From NCBI GenBank assembly GCA_022577435.1, contig JAKOON010000015.1, positions 17,201,830-17,265,829 of the forward strand: DNA of 64,000 nucleotides. The letters are read 5' to 3'. This document shows positions 40,168 through 52,530 of this stretch, piece by piece. Made by a program: the position numbers and the translations under genes. Under the pieces are notes generated by a model that made no database searches, had not been told where the DNA came from, and saw nothing but the letters and a program-made list of their open reading frames with translations. The first letter of the stretch is position 1. The number at the start of each line of letters is the position of its first letter. The stretch is from Embiotoca jacksoni. Lineage: Eukaryota > Chordata > Actinopteri > Embiotocidae.

Positions 40168-42590
40168 GATATGAGCAGGACAAAACACTAAAACCATGGA
40201 TGTACAGTGCTGCACGTGTTTATGTGCATGTAGGCGTGAGCTCCAGAGAGTATGCATGTGTGGTCACGGCTGTATTGGGTGAAAGAAGATGAGAGGAGGC
40301 AGGAGAGTAAGATAAACTAAAAAAAGAGAGAAAGGTAGACATTTGTTTTGTGAGCCATCCTGAGCTCTGTCAAACAGCAGAGAATGACACAAACGGAGAT
40401 GAGATGTCATCTCCTACCGTCGACTACTTTCACCACCACTACTACTACTGTATATGTTAGATCAGAGGGGGGGAAACCAAATAGATCTTGGCAAGGTTTT
40501 GAAAGGGATTTTGGGTAATCTGAGTAGATGAGAGAGCATGTTATGTTGTGCTTCAGGGCAAATGGGCAGCATATTCAGTTAGAAAAAACAAAAGCAGAGT
40601 TGATCTGCAAAAGGACGTTTTTATGAAGATGATCATGGCAAGTGGCAATCAGTGTTATAGTTGCCACACAGGAGATGAGACCGACGTAAATTAGACAACC
40701 ACAAAGTCAAAAGCCCGACGCTGTCTAAATGTTGGACACATTTCTTCGCTGATTTTGTCACTTTACTGCCAGCTAATAGAAAAAGATGTCTCCTGTTGTG
40801 TTTTTTATTTTTTATTATTATTATTTAAATGAATTAACACCAAAAAAATGTAGCTGACTGGACCTGTGAGATCCCATCAATAATTACTCAAGCAGCAGAT
40901 TTCTGAGAATTTATCCTAATTTACATCCTTCAGAAGGAACCGCTTTAGATTTTCTTTGAAATTCAAATGCTGCCGAGTTGTGACGCTAACAAGAAAAAAA
41001 ACCTAAAAATAAATACAAGCCACATCAGCTTTTTAACTTTATGCACACTGAATAAAACACTACAGTATATTTGGAGGGCATTTATATCTATGAGTCATCC
41101 GCTGAGTCATACATATGTGATGCTGAGGCACAAACGCTGGTCAAACATCCCCTCTCCCCACACAGCCCTAAACTTACAGAACTTGCTTGTTCCTCTGCTG
41201 CCTCCTCCGGTTACTTCTTAGTGGTTGGAGGAGGAAAAGGAGTGTCTGTGAACATAATTGGGGGCCACACTCCCTTTGGCGGAACGATTTGGAGGGAATC
41301 GCTCCGAAATGGTGTGCTGAGGCAAAATATGCAACACTTAACCACAAAAAATTTTCAGCCAGCCCACAGTTGATTTGTATTTATTACATGTTGGCCGATT
41401 GCATGTCATTGCTCGCCAACAGTGCAAATAAAAAGCCTCTCAGGGTGCCCAAGGCTACGATCCAGCCCTGCTGAGCGAGCAAACAATGCTCCCCTCCCCT
41501 CGCATCTCTGTTCTCTCAGGTAACATTCACTCAGAAGTGCACTGCAGGTTGTTCCCTTTGGTCGTTGGGAGAGCGTTGGGCTCACAGCAGTCGTGGACAA
41601 AAGCATGCAGACATAATGTATTTCAAATATGTGTGGCGCTCAGCAATCAGCCTTTAGTGCAGAATTCATGCAGTGTTGCTTTCTTTTTCTGCAAAACAGA
41701 GTTGATTGAGAACTTTTTTTCATTAATTGCAAACTCAGCGGCAGAATAAATAATACATTCAGTTTGTCCTACCTACACTTAAAATATTGACTTTGCTTTA
41801 AGATTTTCTTCATCATTAGATTTGTTATCAGGGATGTGGCTGTACTCAAGCCTCTTTGTTTCTAGGATTTGTTGAAAAAAAATGTAGAGTAGATGGAGAT
41901 GGATTTAATATTTCTCTCACCAGAATTATCCTCTTGGCAGTGTGGTAAAAGCTTTGGAACTGCCTTTGAACTCTCATGCTGCAAGAGACAGTTTTAAGGA
42001 AACAGAACTGATGGTTAAACCAACAAATAAATATGGGGAAAAAAAATAAGATATGGGGGGCAAAATAATTTAAGGGATAATACTTTTTTAATAAGGCAGC
42101 ATTTAAAAGGATTAAAAAGGATTTCTTGGTGTTTTTTAATTAGACTATGTGATTATTAATGTTGGTAGTTTGTTAACAGTCAGATGCTAATTAATGAATT
42201 TTGGTCCAGATTGTCTGCAGCTACATCCTATAATGCTCAAGTCAAAAGGGACATTTCACTACTTGACAGCAACAGCTGTCAACTATGATTATTTTTTTTA
42301 ATTTATTATTTATCTAAGTGGTTAAATTTGGGTATAAATTGTAGAAGATTTATAAACAGACATTTCCTGGTGTCCATGTGTCATAGCATGTTTTGTCCAG
42401 CCCAGAGTCCAGAATCCAAAGAATTCAGTTTACTATCAAATAAAACTGACAAAAGCAGCAAATCCTCACACATTATAAGCAGCATCAGGAACATGTTTGG
42501 CATTTTTGCTTTAAAAATGACTAATAAATTAATTGTTTGATATCTGATGGCCACTTAAAAGTAGATCTTATCAGAAGCTTCTAAGTAATC

Positions 42591-42591
42591 T

Positions 42592-42616
<25 letters not shown>
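42591..42616 (+). repeat. ATA trinucleotide repeat
   Basis: Short ATA run about 45 bases ahead of the left end of Tc1 copy 2. Confidence 0.85.
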
Positions 42617-42622
<6 letters not shown>

Positions 42623-42660
42623 TGAATAAAATTAAAAAAAGATATATACATATATATATA

Positions 42661-44023
42661 CAGTGGTGTGAAAAAGTGTTTGCCCCCTTCCTGATTTCCA
42701 ATTTTTTTGCATGTCTGTCACACTTAAATGTTTCAGATCATCAAACAAATTTAAATATTAGTCAAAGATAACACAAGTAAACAGAAAATGCAGCTTTTAA
42801 ATGAAAGTTTTTATTATTAAGGGAGAAAAAAAAAAACAGAACACATGGCCCTGTGTGAAAAAGTGTTTGCCCCCTCCTGTTAAAAGATAACTTAACTGTG
42901 GTTTATCACACCTGAGTTCAATTTCTCTAGCCACACCCAGGCCTGATTACTGTCACACCCGTTCTCAATCAAGAAATCACTTAAATAGCCCAAAGTGAAG
43001 TAGACCAAAGTGAAGTAGACCAAAAGATCCTCAAAAGCTAGACATCATGCCGAGATCCAAAGAAATTCAGGAACAAATGAGAAAGAAAGTAATTGAGATC
43101 TATCAGTCTGGAAAAGGTTCTAAAGCCATTTCTTAAGCTTTGGGACTCCAGCGAACCACAGTGAGAGCCATTATCCACAAATGGAGAAAACATGGAACCG
43201 TGGTGAACCTTCCCAGGAGTGGACGGCCGACCAAAATTACCCCCAAGACCTCATCCGAGAGGTCACAAAAGACCCCACAACAACATCCAAAGAACTGCAG
43301 GCCTCACTTCCCTCAGTTAAGGTCAGTGTTCATGACTCCACCATAAGAAAGAGACTGGGCAAAAATGGCCTGCATGGCAGAGTTTCAAGACCAAAACCAC
43401 CGCTGAGCAAAAAGAACATTAAGGCTCGTCTCATTTTTGCCAGAAAACATCTTGATGATCCCCAAGACTTTTGGGAAAATGCTCTGTGGACTGACGAGAC
43501 AAAAGTTGAACTTTTTGGAAGGTGTGTGTCCCATTACATCTGGCGTAAAAGTAACACCGCATTTCAGAAAAAGAACATCACACCAACAGTAAAATATGGT
43601 GGTGGTAGTGTGACGGTCTGGGGCTGTTTTGCTGCTTCAGGACCTGAAAGACTTGCTGTGATTAAATGGAACCATGAATTCTACTGTCTACCAAAAAATC
43701 CTGAAGGAGAATGTCCGGCCATCTGTTGGTGACCTCAAGCTGAAGCCAACTTGGGTTCTGCAGCAGGACAATAATCCAAAACACACCAGCAAGTCCACCT
43801 CTGAATGGCTGAAGAAAAACAAAATGAAGACTTTGGAGTGGCCTCGTCAAAGTCCTGACCTGAATCCTATTGAGATGCTGTGGCATGACCTTAAAAAGAT
43901 GGTTGGTGCTCGAAAACCCTCCAATGTGGCTGAATTACAACAACTCTGCAAAGATGAGTGGGCCAACATCCCTCCACAGCTGTAAAAGACTCATTGCAAG
44001 TTATTGCAAACGCTTGATTGCAG
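42661..44023 (+). mobile_element. Tc1/mariner-like transposon, copy 2, right end lost
   Basis: Starts after TA with the same CAGTGGTGTGAAAAAGTG terminus as copy 1, keeps the left inverted repeat with its inner direct repeat (about 42847-42874) and the transposase region, then stops about 40 bases after the transposase stop codon. The right inverted repeat is absent; a TA/GATA-type simple repeat follows. The left end inserted next to an ATA repeat (42591-42616). A 17-bp tandem duplication (AAAGTGAAGTAGACC-type) precedes the start codon. Confidence 0.9.
43047..43985 (+). pseudogene. Tc1-like transposase pseudogene, copy 2
   Basis: Starts MPRSKEIQEQ at 43047; codon 30 is TAA at 43134 where copy 1 has AAA, a nonsense change. 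The frame then continues (LQRTTVRAIIHKWRKHGTVV), shifts within about 43230-43260, and carries EVTKDPTTTSKELQ and WTDETKVELFG, with the first catalytic Asp at 43493-43495. It shifts again near 43655 and ends with the LQQDNNPKHT Asp (43767-43769) and the NPIEMLWHD Glu (43872-43874), 34 residues apart, so the DD34E signature is present but split between frames. Non-functional. Confidence 0.9.
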
Positions 44024-44120
44024 ATATAGATTCTATCTATCGATCTATCGATGTGTGTGTATATATATATATCTATATATATATATATACATGTATATCT
44101 ATATAGATAGATAGATATAA
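44024..44120 (+). repeat. Mixed TATA/GATA/TATC simple sequence
   Basis: TATCTATCGATCTATCGATG, a TA run and TATAGATAGATAGATAT follow the broken end of Tc1 copy 2. The run is palindromic in places and occupies the position of the lost right inverted repeat. Confidence 0.8.
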
Positions 44121-44289
44121 GGGGGGATGGTTCACCAATGATGTTGACAAGATAAAACATATAGCCTAAAAATATATTTTCTCACAGAAAACAATTTTAA
44201 ATTAATATTTTTGTGTGTGTGTCTTTGTTAGTGTATCTTGGGACAACGTTATGATTATTTTTGTTTTAAATGCTTAAGTATGCAGCCTA

Positions 44290-44614
44290 TATTGCGGCGC
44301 TTTCCCTTGAGACCCGCGCACTAGTTAACGCCAGGTCCTTTAGTCCGCCCGCGCGGAGTAATCGACGCGTGCGAGCAGGCTCGGCTTGTCAGTCAGACTT
44401 TGAACTGAGCACTGGCGCTCATCACCGCTAATCTCTGACCGCTGCTCGTCTTCAGCGACGCCGCCGCCGACACTCATCACCGACGAGCTCAGCCGTACAG
44501 ATTAGGATGAACAGTTGCTGAGAGAGGGACACGAAACCCGAGCGGCGACACCGTGGGGAGCGAGCGGAGACTTGACGTTTGCTACGCCGTTTAAAACCGC
44601 TCTCGGGAGTTGCG
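44290..44614 (+). promoter_or_regulatory. CpG-rich promoter and 5' UTR of ncam1
   Basis: A clear CpG-rich island starts near 44290 and runs into exon 1 (for example CCCGCGCGGAG and GACGCCGCCGCCGAC), in strong contrast with the AT-rich flanks. No TATA box is evident, as is common for CpG-island promoters. The start site is not determined. The truncated Tc1 copy and a TA/GATA simple repeat end less than 300 bp upstream. Confidence 0.6.
44507..44521 (+). other. Upstream open reading frame of ncam1
   Basis: A four-codon frame (Met-Asn-Ser-Cys, then TGA) starts 108 bases before the main ATG. If the transcript begins upstream of it, it could reduce initiation at the main start. It is seen directly; the effect is inference. 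Confidence 0.4.
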
Positions 44615-44666
44615 ATGGTCCGGTCAAGGGATGTTTTTTTAGCCTTGCTTCTCGTGGGCTTCACAG
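44615..44666 (+). CDS. ncam1: First coding exon, signal peptide, of neural cell adhesion molecule 1
   Basis: ATG at 44615 opens 17 codons plus one base, then a consensus donor TTCACAG|GTAAGA. The peptide MVRSRDVFLALLLVGFT has a charged start and a leucine-rich core, a secretory signal. Human NCAM1 begins MLQTKDLIWTLFFLGTA as I remember it; the two align without gaps (R/K-D at 5-6, hydrophobic core, G at 15), have the same 17-codon length and share a phase-1 junction. NCAM1 is a neuronal membrane adhesion protein with five Ig and two fibronectin III domains; none of these is in the window. Human NCAM1 also has a very long first intron, in line with at least 19 kb here. The start choice is supported by the CpG-rich 5' flank; an in-frame upstream extension lacks an ATG. 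Whether this is ncam1a or ncam1b cannot be told. Confidence 0.7.
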
Positions 44667-44982
44667 GTAAGAAAAAAAAAATCCCACACTTTCACTCCGA
44701 GGACGCGTTTTTATTTTTTTTTTCTTCCAGATTCCCCCTTTTTTTTTTTTTCTTTATTTTTTTTTATAATGTTTTCGCTCTGCTGTGAGTGAACGTCCCG
44801 TTAATTTCCACCCTTTTTTTTTAATTGCGGTGAGGAGGACCGCGGGCATCGCCTCCTCCGCCCGCAGGCACGAACCAGCAGGTGCGCTGGTTACGGTGCC
44901 ACGACGGTTTGCTAATTAGCTTACTGTCGAGCTGTTGTTTGTGAGTACGGCGTCTCTGCTAATGTGTGACGGTGCTATTATC

Positions 44983-45034
44983 CACACACACACACACACA
45001 TAAATACACACACACACACACACACTCTCTCTCT
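44983..45034 (+). repeat. CA/CT compound repeat in ncam1 intron 1
   Basis: Two CA runs split by TAAATA, then CT units, 320 bp after exon 1. Confidence 0.9.
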
Positions 45035-45285
45035 GCGGGGCTCTGCTCTTTTGCCTGCCCATCCTGTACGCTGACTTTGCATTATTGCACATTTTAAATA
45101 ACATGTGATTCCCAAAGCTTTGAACGTGGTTTTAATCTGGATAATTTTGTGTGAATAGAAAGATGTCGTGGGTATTACATTTTTTTTTTTTTTGCTGCGT
45201 TTGCAGTCGTGTTGATGTGGGCCGTTGGTGCCTGCTTGGATGGGATGTGTTTTCTTGTTGATGGGGAGTGATGCTCCTTGTATTT

Positions 45286-45287
<2 letters not shown>

Positions 45288-45318
<31 letters not shown>
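45288..45318 (+). repeat. CA microsatellite in ncam1 intron 1
   Basis: About 15 CA units. Confidence 0.93.
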
Positions 45319-45323
<5 letters not shown>

Positions 45324-47468
45324 CCCTCTGGCCGGACTTTCAGCCTCTCCGTTAAAGATATGTTACGCAAACTACAATTGGCATGCACCTGTCCGCGCCT
45401 GTGTGCAGGTCCGACGCTGCTCCGAGGTCCGGCGGTGTTGACGACGGACGCCGGCGTGGAAGTCCGCGGAGGGTCCATCGGGGACATTTGGTGCTTTATC
45501 ATTTGGTCCCTCTGGCACGCTGATGCACAGCAAAGCACAACTTCCACTCTGAATCATCTGTTATGTAATCAGATGCCCACGATAAAGGCTTTGAAATCAG
45601 ATCCTCTAAGTTGGTGAAATGTGTCGTTACGCAATTGAGGGGATTTTGTGTGAAATTGCGTTTTAACAGCATTTGCACGCCCATTTTTTTTTTTTTTTAA
45701 TTTTTGATTAACGTCGGTGGCTCGACATGTGAGGTGCTTTAACGTTTGATGTCCTCTTAGCCACGCTCGGGTTTAGGTTTTGTTTTTTTGTTTTTTTCGT
45801 GGGATAGCCTTTTAATCCTTTATGTACGGTCGGATGTGTGCAGGGGTGTTCCTCGGGCAGCAGAGGAAAACGCAGTGGGAGTGGAGCCCTCACTGCATTG
45901 TAATGGTAATGCAATCTCTCCTGCGTTCATTGGGAAATATTCAGTAAAAAAAAAAAAGAGTTTGCATGACCTCAGGTATTGGGATTATGTTTTCTAATGT
46001 GCTGTAATCTCATGTAAGAACACTGCAGTAGATCTGACACTTTAAAAACAATTTTTTTTTTATTGCTTTTTAATGCATGTACTTTGAGTTACTTGTAGTA
46101 TAGCGTGGTCAATTATGGGCTACTTGTAAATAGCCTGTGATCTAAAAGTGACGAGAATAAACGGAGAAGCTTCAGCCTGTAAAAATTCTCTATTCTGTTT
46201 GAGAGCGAACATCTTTCTATGTTTTTGCTTGCTGATATTCGTGTCTGAAGCTTTGAGAGATGTGCAGGGTTTGAGTCTCTCCAAATAAAGTATCTTTATA
46301 CATCTGTGGAATATAGCCCGACAGAAGCTAATATTGATATTTGTAAATACAAAAATATCATGTAATAATATTGTTTTTGATCAGGATTCCTAAAATGTAT
46401 TTGTTTTATTGCCAATATCAGGGTTTCTCCCAGTCTCAGGAAGGCCTGGGTGCTGTAGTAGTGTTGGAGGGCTTGGTGTTTGTACTTAAAACTCTACTTT
46501 ACTTTCATGTAATATTATAATTACAGAACTAATTAAAAAAAAAATGGACTGTCTGCCTTAAATACAACGCTGTGAAAAGAAACCCGATTGGATACTGCTC
46601 CTAAGTGTCATGAAGGTCGAGAAAACTTTGAAGAGTTGTAATTAAAATTTTACTTAATAGGACATTTTGTAGTTGAACAATATAGTTGTCAAACTATGTA
46701 ACCTAATGGTGACACCATTTCTAAATGTCCTCTGAGATATCTTTGGTATTTTTGTACTGCAGTTTCTTGTTATGTTGGTCAATATATCAGCCCCTCGGGT
46801 GTAAGAAGATATTGATGTGCTTGAGTATCAACATATGTTTTGTGACAGTATTGATCCTCTTTATGGTATGTTCTTCATACTGTGACAATTTTCCTAAAAT
46901 TAGATCTAAAAATCACAACATATTGCTTTGCTTGCAGCATTGCAATATATTTCATTGCAACAACTGAGTCCTAATTCTTTATGTATTCTTGCAAATTCAC
47001 AGTCCAGCCAGTTAATTGCATAATTTGGAAGGAAAGTGGAGAATTTGAGGTTTGGTTTTGGTTCATATTATTCATGATAACTTGGTAGGCTTAAATATAC
47101 AGTTATGCACAATATTGGACAATGTGTTGTTTTGTTAAATACAGATATAACGGAGCCGCGTCGTCCACATACTGACCTTTAACGAGGGAGACTACCTTTA
47201 ATTAACTGATCACTTTCTCACATAATCGTCACTGAAGCTAAAATTTAAAGGTTTTCTCTTAACTAATTTGACCTTTTTAGGGTTTGCAAAGATCGTCACA
47301 AATGTCAGAAATGGCACTTTAGAAAAGGCACTTTTAAACCTGGAGTCGTCGAATGGCCGGAGATCCTAATGTATAGATGATTATCATGGTAGGGTAGCAG
47401 TTTTAATGACCGATCTGTTACCGAGGAAGGATTAACCCTCTTTCTCTCCCATCTCTCATTCCTGATAG

Positions 47469-47488
47469 CTGTGTGCTCACTGAACCCG
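47469..47488 (+). other. Possible 20-nt microexon in ncam1 intron 1
   Basis: A long pyrimidine tract (CCCTCTTTCTCTCCCATC) ends in CTGATAG, followed by 20 bases and then CCG|GTAAGC, a strong donor. Joined to exon 1 (phase 1) it would read Ala-Val-Cys-Ser-Leu-Asn-Pro and end in phase 0. A canonical exon 2 that expects phase 1 would then be out of frame. It may be a rarely used or decoy pair of splice sites. Confidence 0.2.
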
Positions 47489-48940
47489 GTAAGCCTCCTG
47501 ACATCATTATTAATTGATCCTCTTTGAACTGATAACTGGAATATGAAATCATTTCAGAAAATGAAATATAGCCTGTGGGAGTTAAAAAGGGAGAGAATTG
47601 AAGAAAAGCTAGGCGAGATTAAAAAAAAAAAAAAAGATGAGTTCCAAATGTCCTCCAAAATGTGAGATTGGTGAATGAATCCTTTGAACAGGAAAACGTG
47701 TTTTCTCTACATTACAGTGGGATTGTTTTACTCATGGTGTTACATCATCAGTCAGGTCAGGTTGAAATCATGACGTAGCTCCATGCTGCTCCACTTGCAG
47801 AGCAAGATGGAGGCATGGCTGACCGCAGGGCAACACACAAAGGGCTCCAGACCTTTTTACGTCTGACTTAGCTTTATTAGGATGGAAGTCAACACTGCCA
47901 AAAGCAATGGCTGCAAATCCAACAGCCCCAGCCTAATAAAGCTGGGCCCTGTGTACTGGCAGAAGTGCTTCCAATATGACGAATTTACTCGGGAGCTCCA
48001 CCAAAATGGATTTCTCTCGTCCAAAACACACTGCTGTAAATAATGCCGATTTCTCCTCAGTCACAGACAGAACCACAAGCAATCACTTTGCACAATTACT
48101 GCATCCGTTTGAGCATGAAGAGCTTTACACTTTGTCCCCTAATGAGACTCACAATATCTCTGCTCAACATGTTTAACCTTGCAGAGAGGCCACAGTGGAA
48201 AAGCATATAATTAGCGCTGCAGCTTATTTTTTTTTTATACTTTATTGATTAATCTCTTCATTAACATTTGTGCGACTGATTGACCATGTTTAATTTACCT
48301 CTGTTGTCAAGTAAAACACCCAAAAGGTGTTCCATTTACAATAATATAGAACAGGGACAAGCATACACCACTCACATTTGACAGCACATATGCTCACGGC
48401 TCGGTGTTACACACAGCTGCCACAGTGTTGTATCGGACCACTTAAGCGAAACACATTTCACCATCCTATTAAAACCACCGGGGACAGAAAATGTGTTTGT
48501 GTGCGAACACTTAAAAATTAAAGCAGCAAACACGAATGCATGTTAACGTGCACATTCAGAATTATGCTAAACCGCACCGGCTTCTGACGTCTGGTGTCGA
48601 GCAGCACTCTGACAAATTGCATTAAAACCTTACACTCGGAGATCCAGCGGAGAAATCCATCCAAGAACATTTCTTTTCACCTCCAATTACTTTTATTTTG
48701 TCTTCTCAAATACCTAAACCTGCCAACATCAGAGTGTCTACTGACAGGCTACTGCAGCGCTTTAGAGGAGATTTATTGAACCAGGATTTGTTTCAGACTG
48801 TAAAAGAAACACACAACTACTGAACCGGGAGACGTAGATCAGCTTTTTATATGTCCAGTGTTCAAGTACTTCATCTATTCAGACTAGTAATTTCCCAAAA
48901 TGTAAATGCTGTGAAACAGTGAGTGATAAACCCATTTTAG

Positions 48941-48961
48941 GGAGAGAGAGAGAGAGAGAGA
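48941..48961 (+). repeat. GA microsatellite
   Basis: About 10 GA units after CCCATTTTAGG. Confidence 0.85.
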
Positions 48962-50560
48962 CTGTGGTTGTTGTCACCAGGACTACTTGACTCTTTGGTG
49001 ATGGGGAGTGGATCAGACAGATCCGGGTCTGAGAGGACGGAGCAGATTCACCGCCTAAGGAGGCTAAAAAGATGACATTACACGTGCACGTGACCCTGTG
49101 AGGCTCTGGAGGAGCAACATCCATCAACATCCTCTCCCGAGGGCTGGCTCACACTGGGGGCTTAGCAGTGCTTTTCTTACTGATTAGCATCTGCCGTGGT
49201 GGTTGAGTCCTGATGCTGTTCCCGTGAGGTTTGACTTATTGTATGAAGGACTGACGTTAATCAGCCGTAATTTAAAAGTATGAAACGGGTTAAATGCACA
49301 GAGCCCAGACAGCCCTGGGACACGAGCTTGGTTTGTGTTTCTGTCGCTGGTGTACGTGAATACTGAAAACCTGCTTCAGACGCTGCTGTTTACCCAAAAG
49401 TTGCAATAACTTCATACTAAGACTGCTTCGAATCTGAAAGCACGCTGAGATCCTAGCTCTGTTAGGAAATTAGAGCAATGTGCCCTTCATCAAATTAAGG
49501 GGAAAAAAAAGAGGCCATCGCTGTGACTACAGGCTCCCTGCGGACATGTAACCCTAAACTGACAAACCTTCAGGCTTTTAATGGCGTCTCACAAAGCTTT
49601 CGCTTTGCGGGACAAAAGGAGTCAAGGAGTGTTGCAGACTGTCAAAGGCCAGACAGCTTAACACGCCAACACTGTAATTGTATGTTTTGAGTGCTCCAGT
49701 TCTACTTTAAGCACGATAAGATTTTCTGTTTGTAAACAGCTGAGTTTATCTTGTGATTAAATTGACAATGATGGAAACAACTTTGAGCCATTTAAATGTG
49801 GCTGTTTTCATTCCTCTCTCTATTTTTTTTTACCAAAGGTTTGACCGGTCCCCTTCAGTGGCGCAAAGGCCCGTGTCACCTTTTCTCCAGGCTATTTGCT
49901 TGCAAATAGAGTGATTTCTCTGTTTGCTTGTCGGCCCTGAAGAGAGCCGAGAGCACCTCCTGGCTCCTTTTGGCCTTTCTGTGTCTTATTTGGCAGAGAG
50001 AGAAGCAGGGAAAAAAAATCAGGGCTGCTGTGACCCAAACGAAGTCATCACAGCCTTGTCTGAGGCTCATGTGGGCCCTGAAAGAGGAAATGATCTTATA
50101 ATCCTGTCACTTCCCATGCTGGAAGGAGCTGTGTCCCTCTTTACAAGAGACACAGATGAGTCTTCTCAACTCCAGCTTACCGAGTCTTTTTGATCGTACA
50201 GTACGTCTAATTTAAGAAAATGAGTATCTCATCTCGCCCCGATAAAGCAACATGCTGTTGGCGAGGGTTTAGCTCTCAGTTTCTTTTGTGAAGAGTGAAG
50301 AGAAGCAGTGTGTGTGTCTTCTCATGCATCCATGCACATTATGGTGCATTCATTACTGAAACCCTGTAAGGCGCATCACCATCCGTAGAGCAGGGGAAAT
50401 TCAGATTGCTGTGCTTCAGGCTTTCTTTTTATGCAGTCACCATAATGTGTCATCGTTGTGCTCCTCTACAGGCGGAGGTACTGCCGTCAACTTGTTGTAC
50501 TATTATGAACAACAACAACAAAAAAATCCATCGTGGGGGGAGGCTGCTGAAGGTGTCTAA

Positions 50561-51132
50561 AGCCTTGTTCAGACTGACAGCACAAATCTGGGCTTTTTTT
50601 CATACCCAGATTGAATCCCAATTGATTTTTGAATGTTGGCCAGTAAAAATAAAAACGCATGAAATGGGATTTTTGCAAAACGCATTTAAAAGTGGTTTGA
50701 AAACGAATAAGAAGGAGTGCCTTTAACTGACAACACCGAGATAACCGGTGTAGATCTCTTGCGTCACTTGCAACACGACACACAAGAGACAACGTCATTT
50801 TCAGAGAGACGGAGTGAGCAGAATCTGTGCTACCGCTATCAGAGCTATCACAGAACGGAGACTTTGGTGCTGTGGAGGACAACAACAACAACAACAACAA
50901 CAGCAACACTCCACAGACAGAAACCCAAATATATTGTCAGCTGACACTTTTGTGCGGGCAGCTTCCGTGTTGGAAAGTGTATATTTTTACCACAGCTACC
51001 CATACAGATAGGTTGGTGATGTTTGGACACACCAAGTCTGATCTGCTCCCTTGTGAATAACAGTGCAGACAGTCCGTCCTAAAGATCTGATTGGAGAGAC
51101 AAATGTGACTCGCCTGCAGTCTGAACAAAGCC
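50561..51132. mobile_element. Harbinger-like MITE with TAA target duplication
   Basis: Terminal inverted repeats AGCCTTGTTCAGACTG (left) and, on the opposite strand, GGCTTTGTTCAGACTG (right) enclose 572 bp. TAA is present directly outside both ends (50558-50560 and 51133-51135), as expected for PIF/Harbinger three-base target duplications. An ACA trinucleotide run (50880-50906) lies inside. No transposase frame is present. Confidence 0.7.
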
Positions 51133-52506
51133 TAATGGAGCATGGCAATCTAAAACGGGGTCGTAAAATTTGAAGCTAAATCCAGCACAATTTTTAACTG
51201 GAGATGTATTTGACCTGTTTAGAGATGCACCTGACCGACCAATCAAAACTACCGCTGGCTGAACCAGTGACGCTACCGACACCCAAGACATGCTGGGAGT
51301 TGTAAAGGACGTGATCTGAGACGACGTTGGCTTCCTTAAGACGAGAAAGCAGCTGGTAATTGCAGCGGTAGCAGCCAAATGAGATGTAATTGACAATACA
51401 TTGCCCGCTAATGGCACTTAAACTCCCTGGCTGCTCGAGTTTATTCACTGCTACATTCAGCTAACTAGAGACGATGCCAAACTGCACATCAAAACGTACT
51501 GCTGGAGAAAAGCCTTCAGCTTCCGACGAGCCTCGTATCCCCGCCATTTGATCTACCCTCCGTGTATCTGGAGAATGCCAACACTTATTCCTTTGTAAAG
51601 TTCACTTTTTACAAAATGCAAAAAGAAACAATGAAACTTCAATTTCAATGCCAGAAAGGGAAGTTGAGCTATAATGGCAACGAGATTTTCAGCTCCCTCG
51701 AGTACAGTGCAGATTTGTGGAAGAAGTAGAAGACAGACTTTTTAGCTGAAATTGGGGTACGTATGATTAGATTGTGAACGGGCTGCACTGACTACACTTC
51801 TCCAGTTTTAAGTGTATTTTCATCAACTTCACAAAACTAAAGAGAAGTTAGATGTTGCCTAATATGAGGTCCCTGCGTACAAAAATCCAACAGGGACCCA
51901 ATTGTAGACGTTTTAGATTTTGCCCGTCTCTCGATGAGATCGCTCACAACCCCTCTCCACGAACAGCAATATTCAGAGGAGCCGTTGAAGAAGCTAATCT
52001 TAGAAAATAAAAAGGATATGGTATCGCCTTTCTGTCACTGATGGCTTGATGAATAATTCTTCTTAAGTAGGGGATGAAACACCACCCACCCGTACTCAGA
52101 GGATTAGAGATCTATTGCAGATTAACTCTAAAGGGTATCTGCTGACTAATTTTATAATGCCTGACAGTTACAAATTGGAAATACCATTTAGTATGATAGT
52201 ATCTGGAAATGAGCATTTAAGAGTTTATCTGTTATCATTCGTAGCATAAGACGTCATGTGTTTCGACACGTTAGAACAGTTTTTTTTGTACTACTTTTCC
52301 AATACGTCTCATATTTTCTTTCTACTTTCTTATTTCGAACTATATATATATATATCACTCATCACTTAATTATTTGATGGATTCACTCTTTCTTTTACAG
52401 TGATGATATTAAATAATATTTTTTGTGACTGTTTTAGGATTAGAAACCAGAATGTCTCCAATACAATAATCCAGTATTGAAGTAGTGCAATGACACCCAT
52501 TCAGTT

Positions 52507-52530
52507 AAAAAAAAAAAAAAAAAAAAAAAA
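52507..52530 (+). repeat. Poly-A tract
   Basis: 24 consecutive A. No retroposon head was recognised just upstream. Confidence 0.9.

Noticed and set aside
44978..45547. 189-codon minus-strand frame near ncam1 exon 1
   Set aside because: Length depends on two CA repeats and poly-lysine from a T run; antisense to an intron with no splice or protein signal.
46420..46480. AGGGTTTCTCCCAG, resembling a hAT terminus
   Set aside because: Only a partial match to the terminus and no second end.
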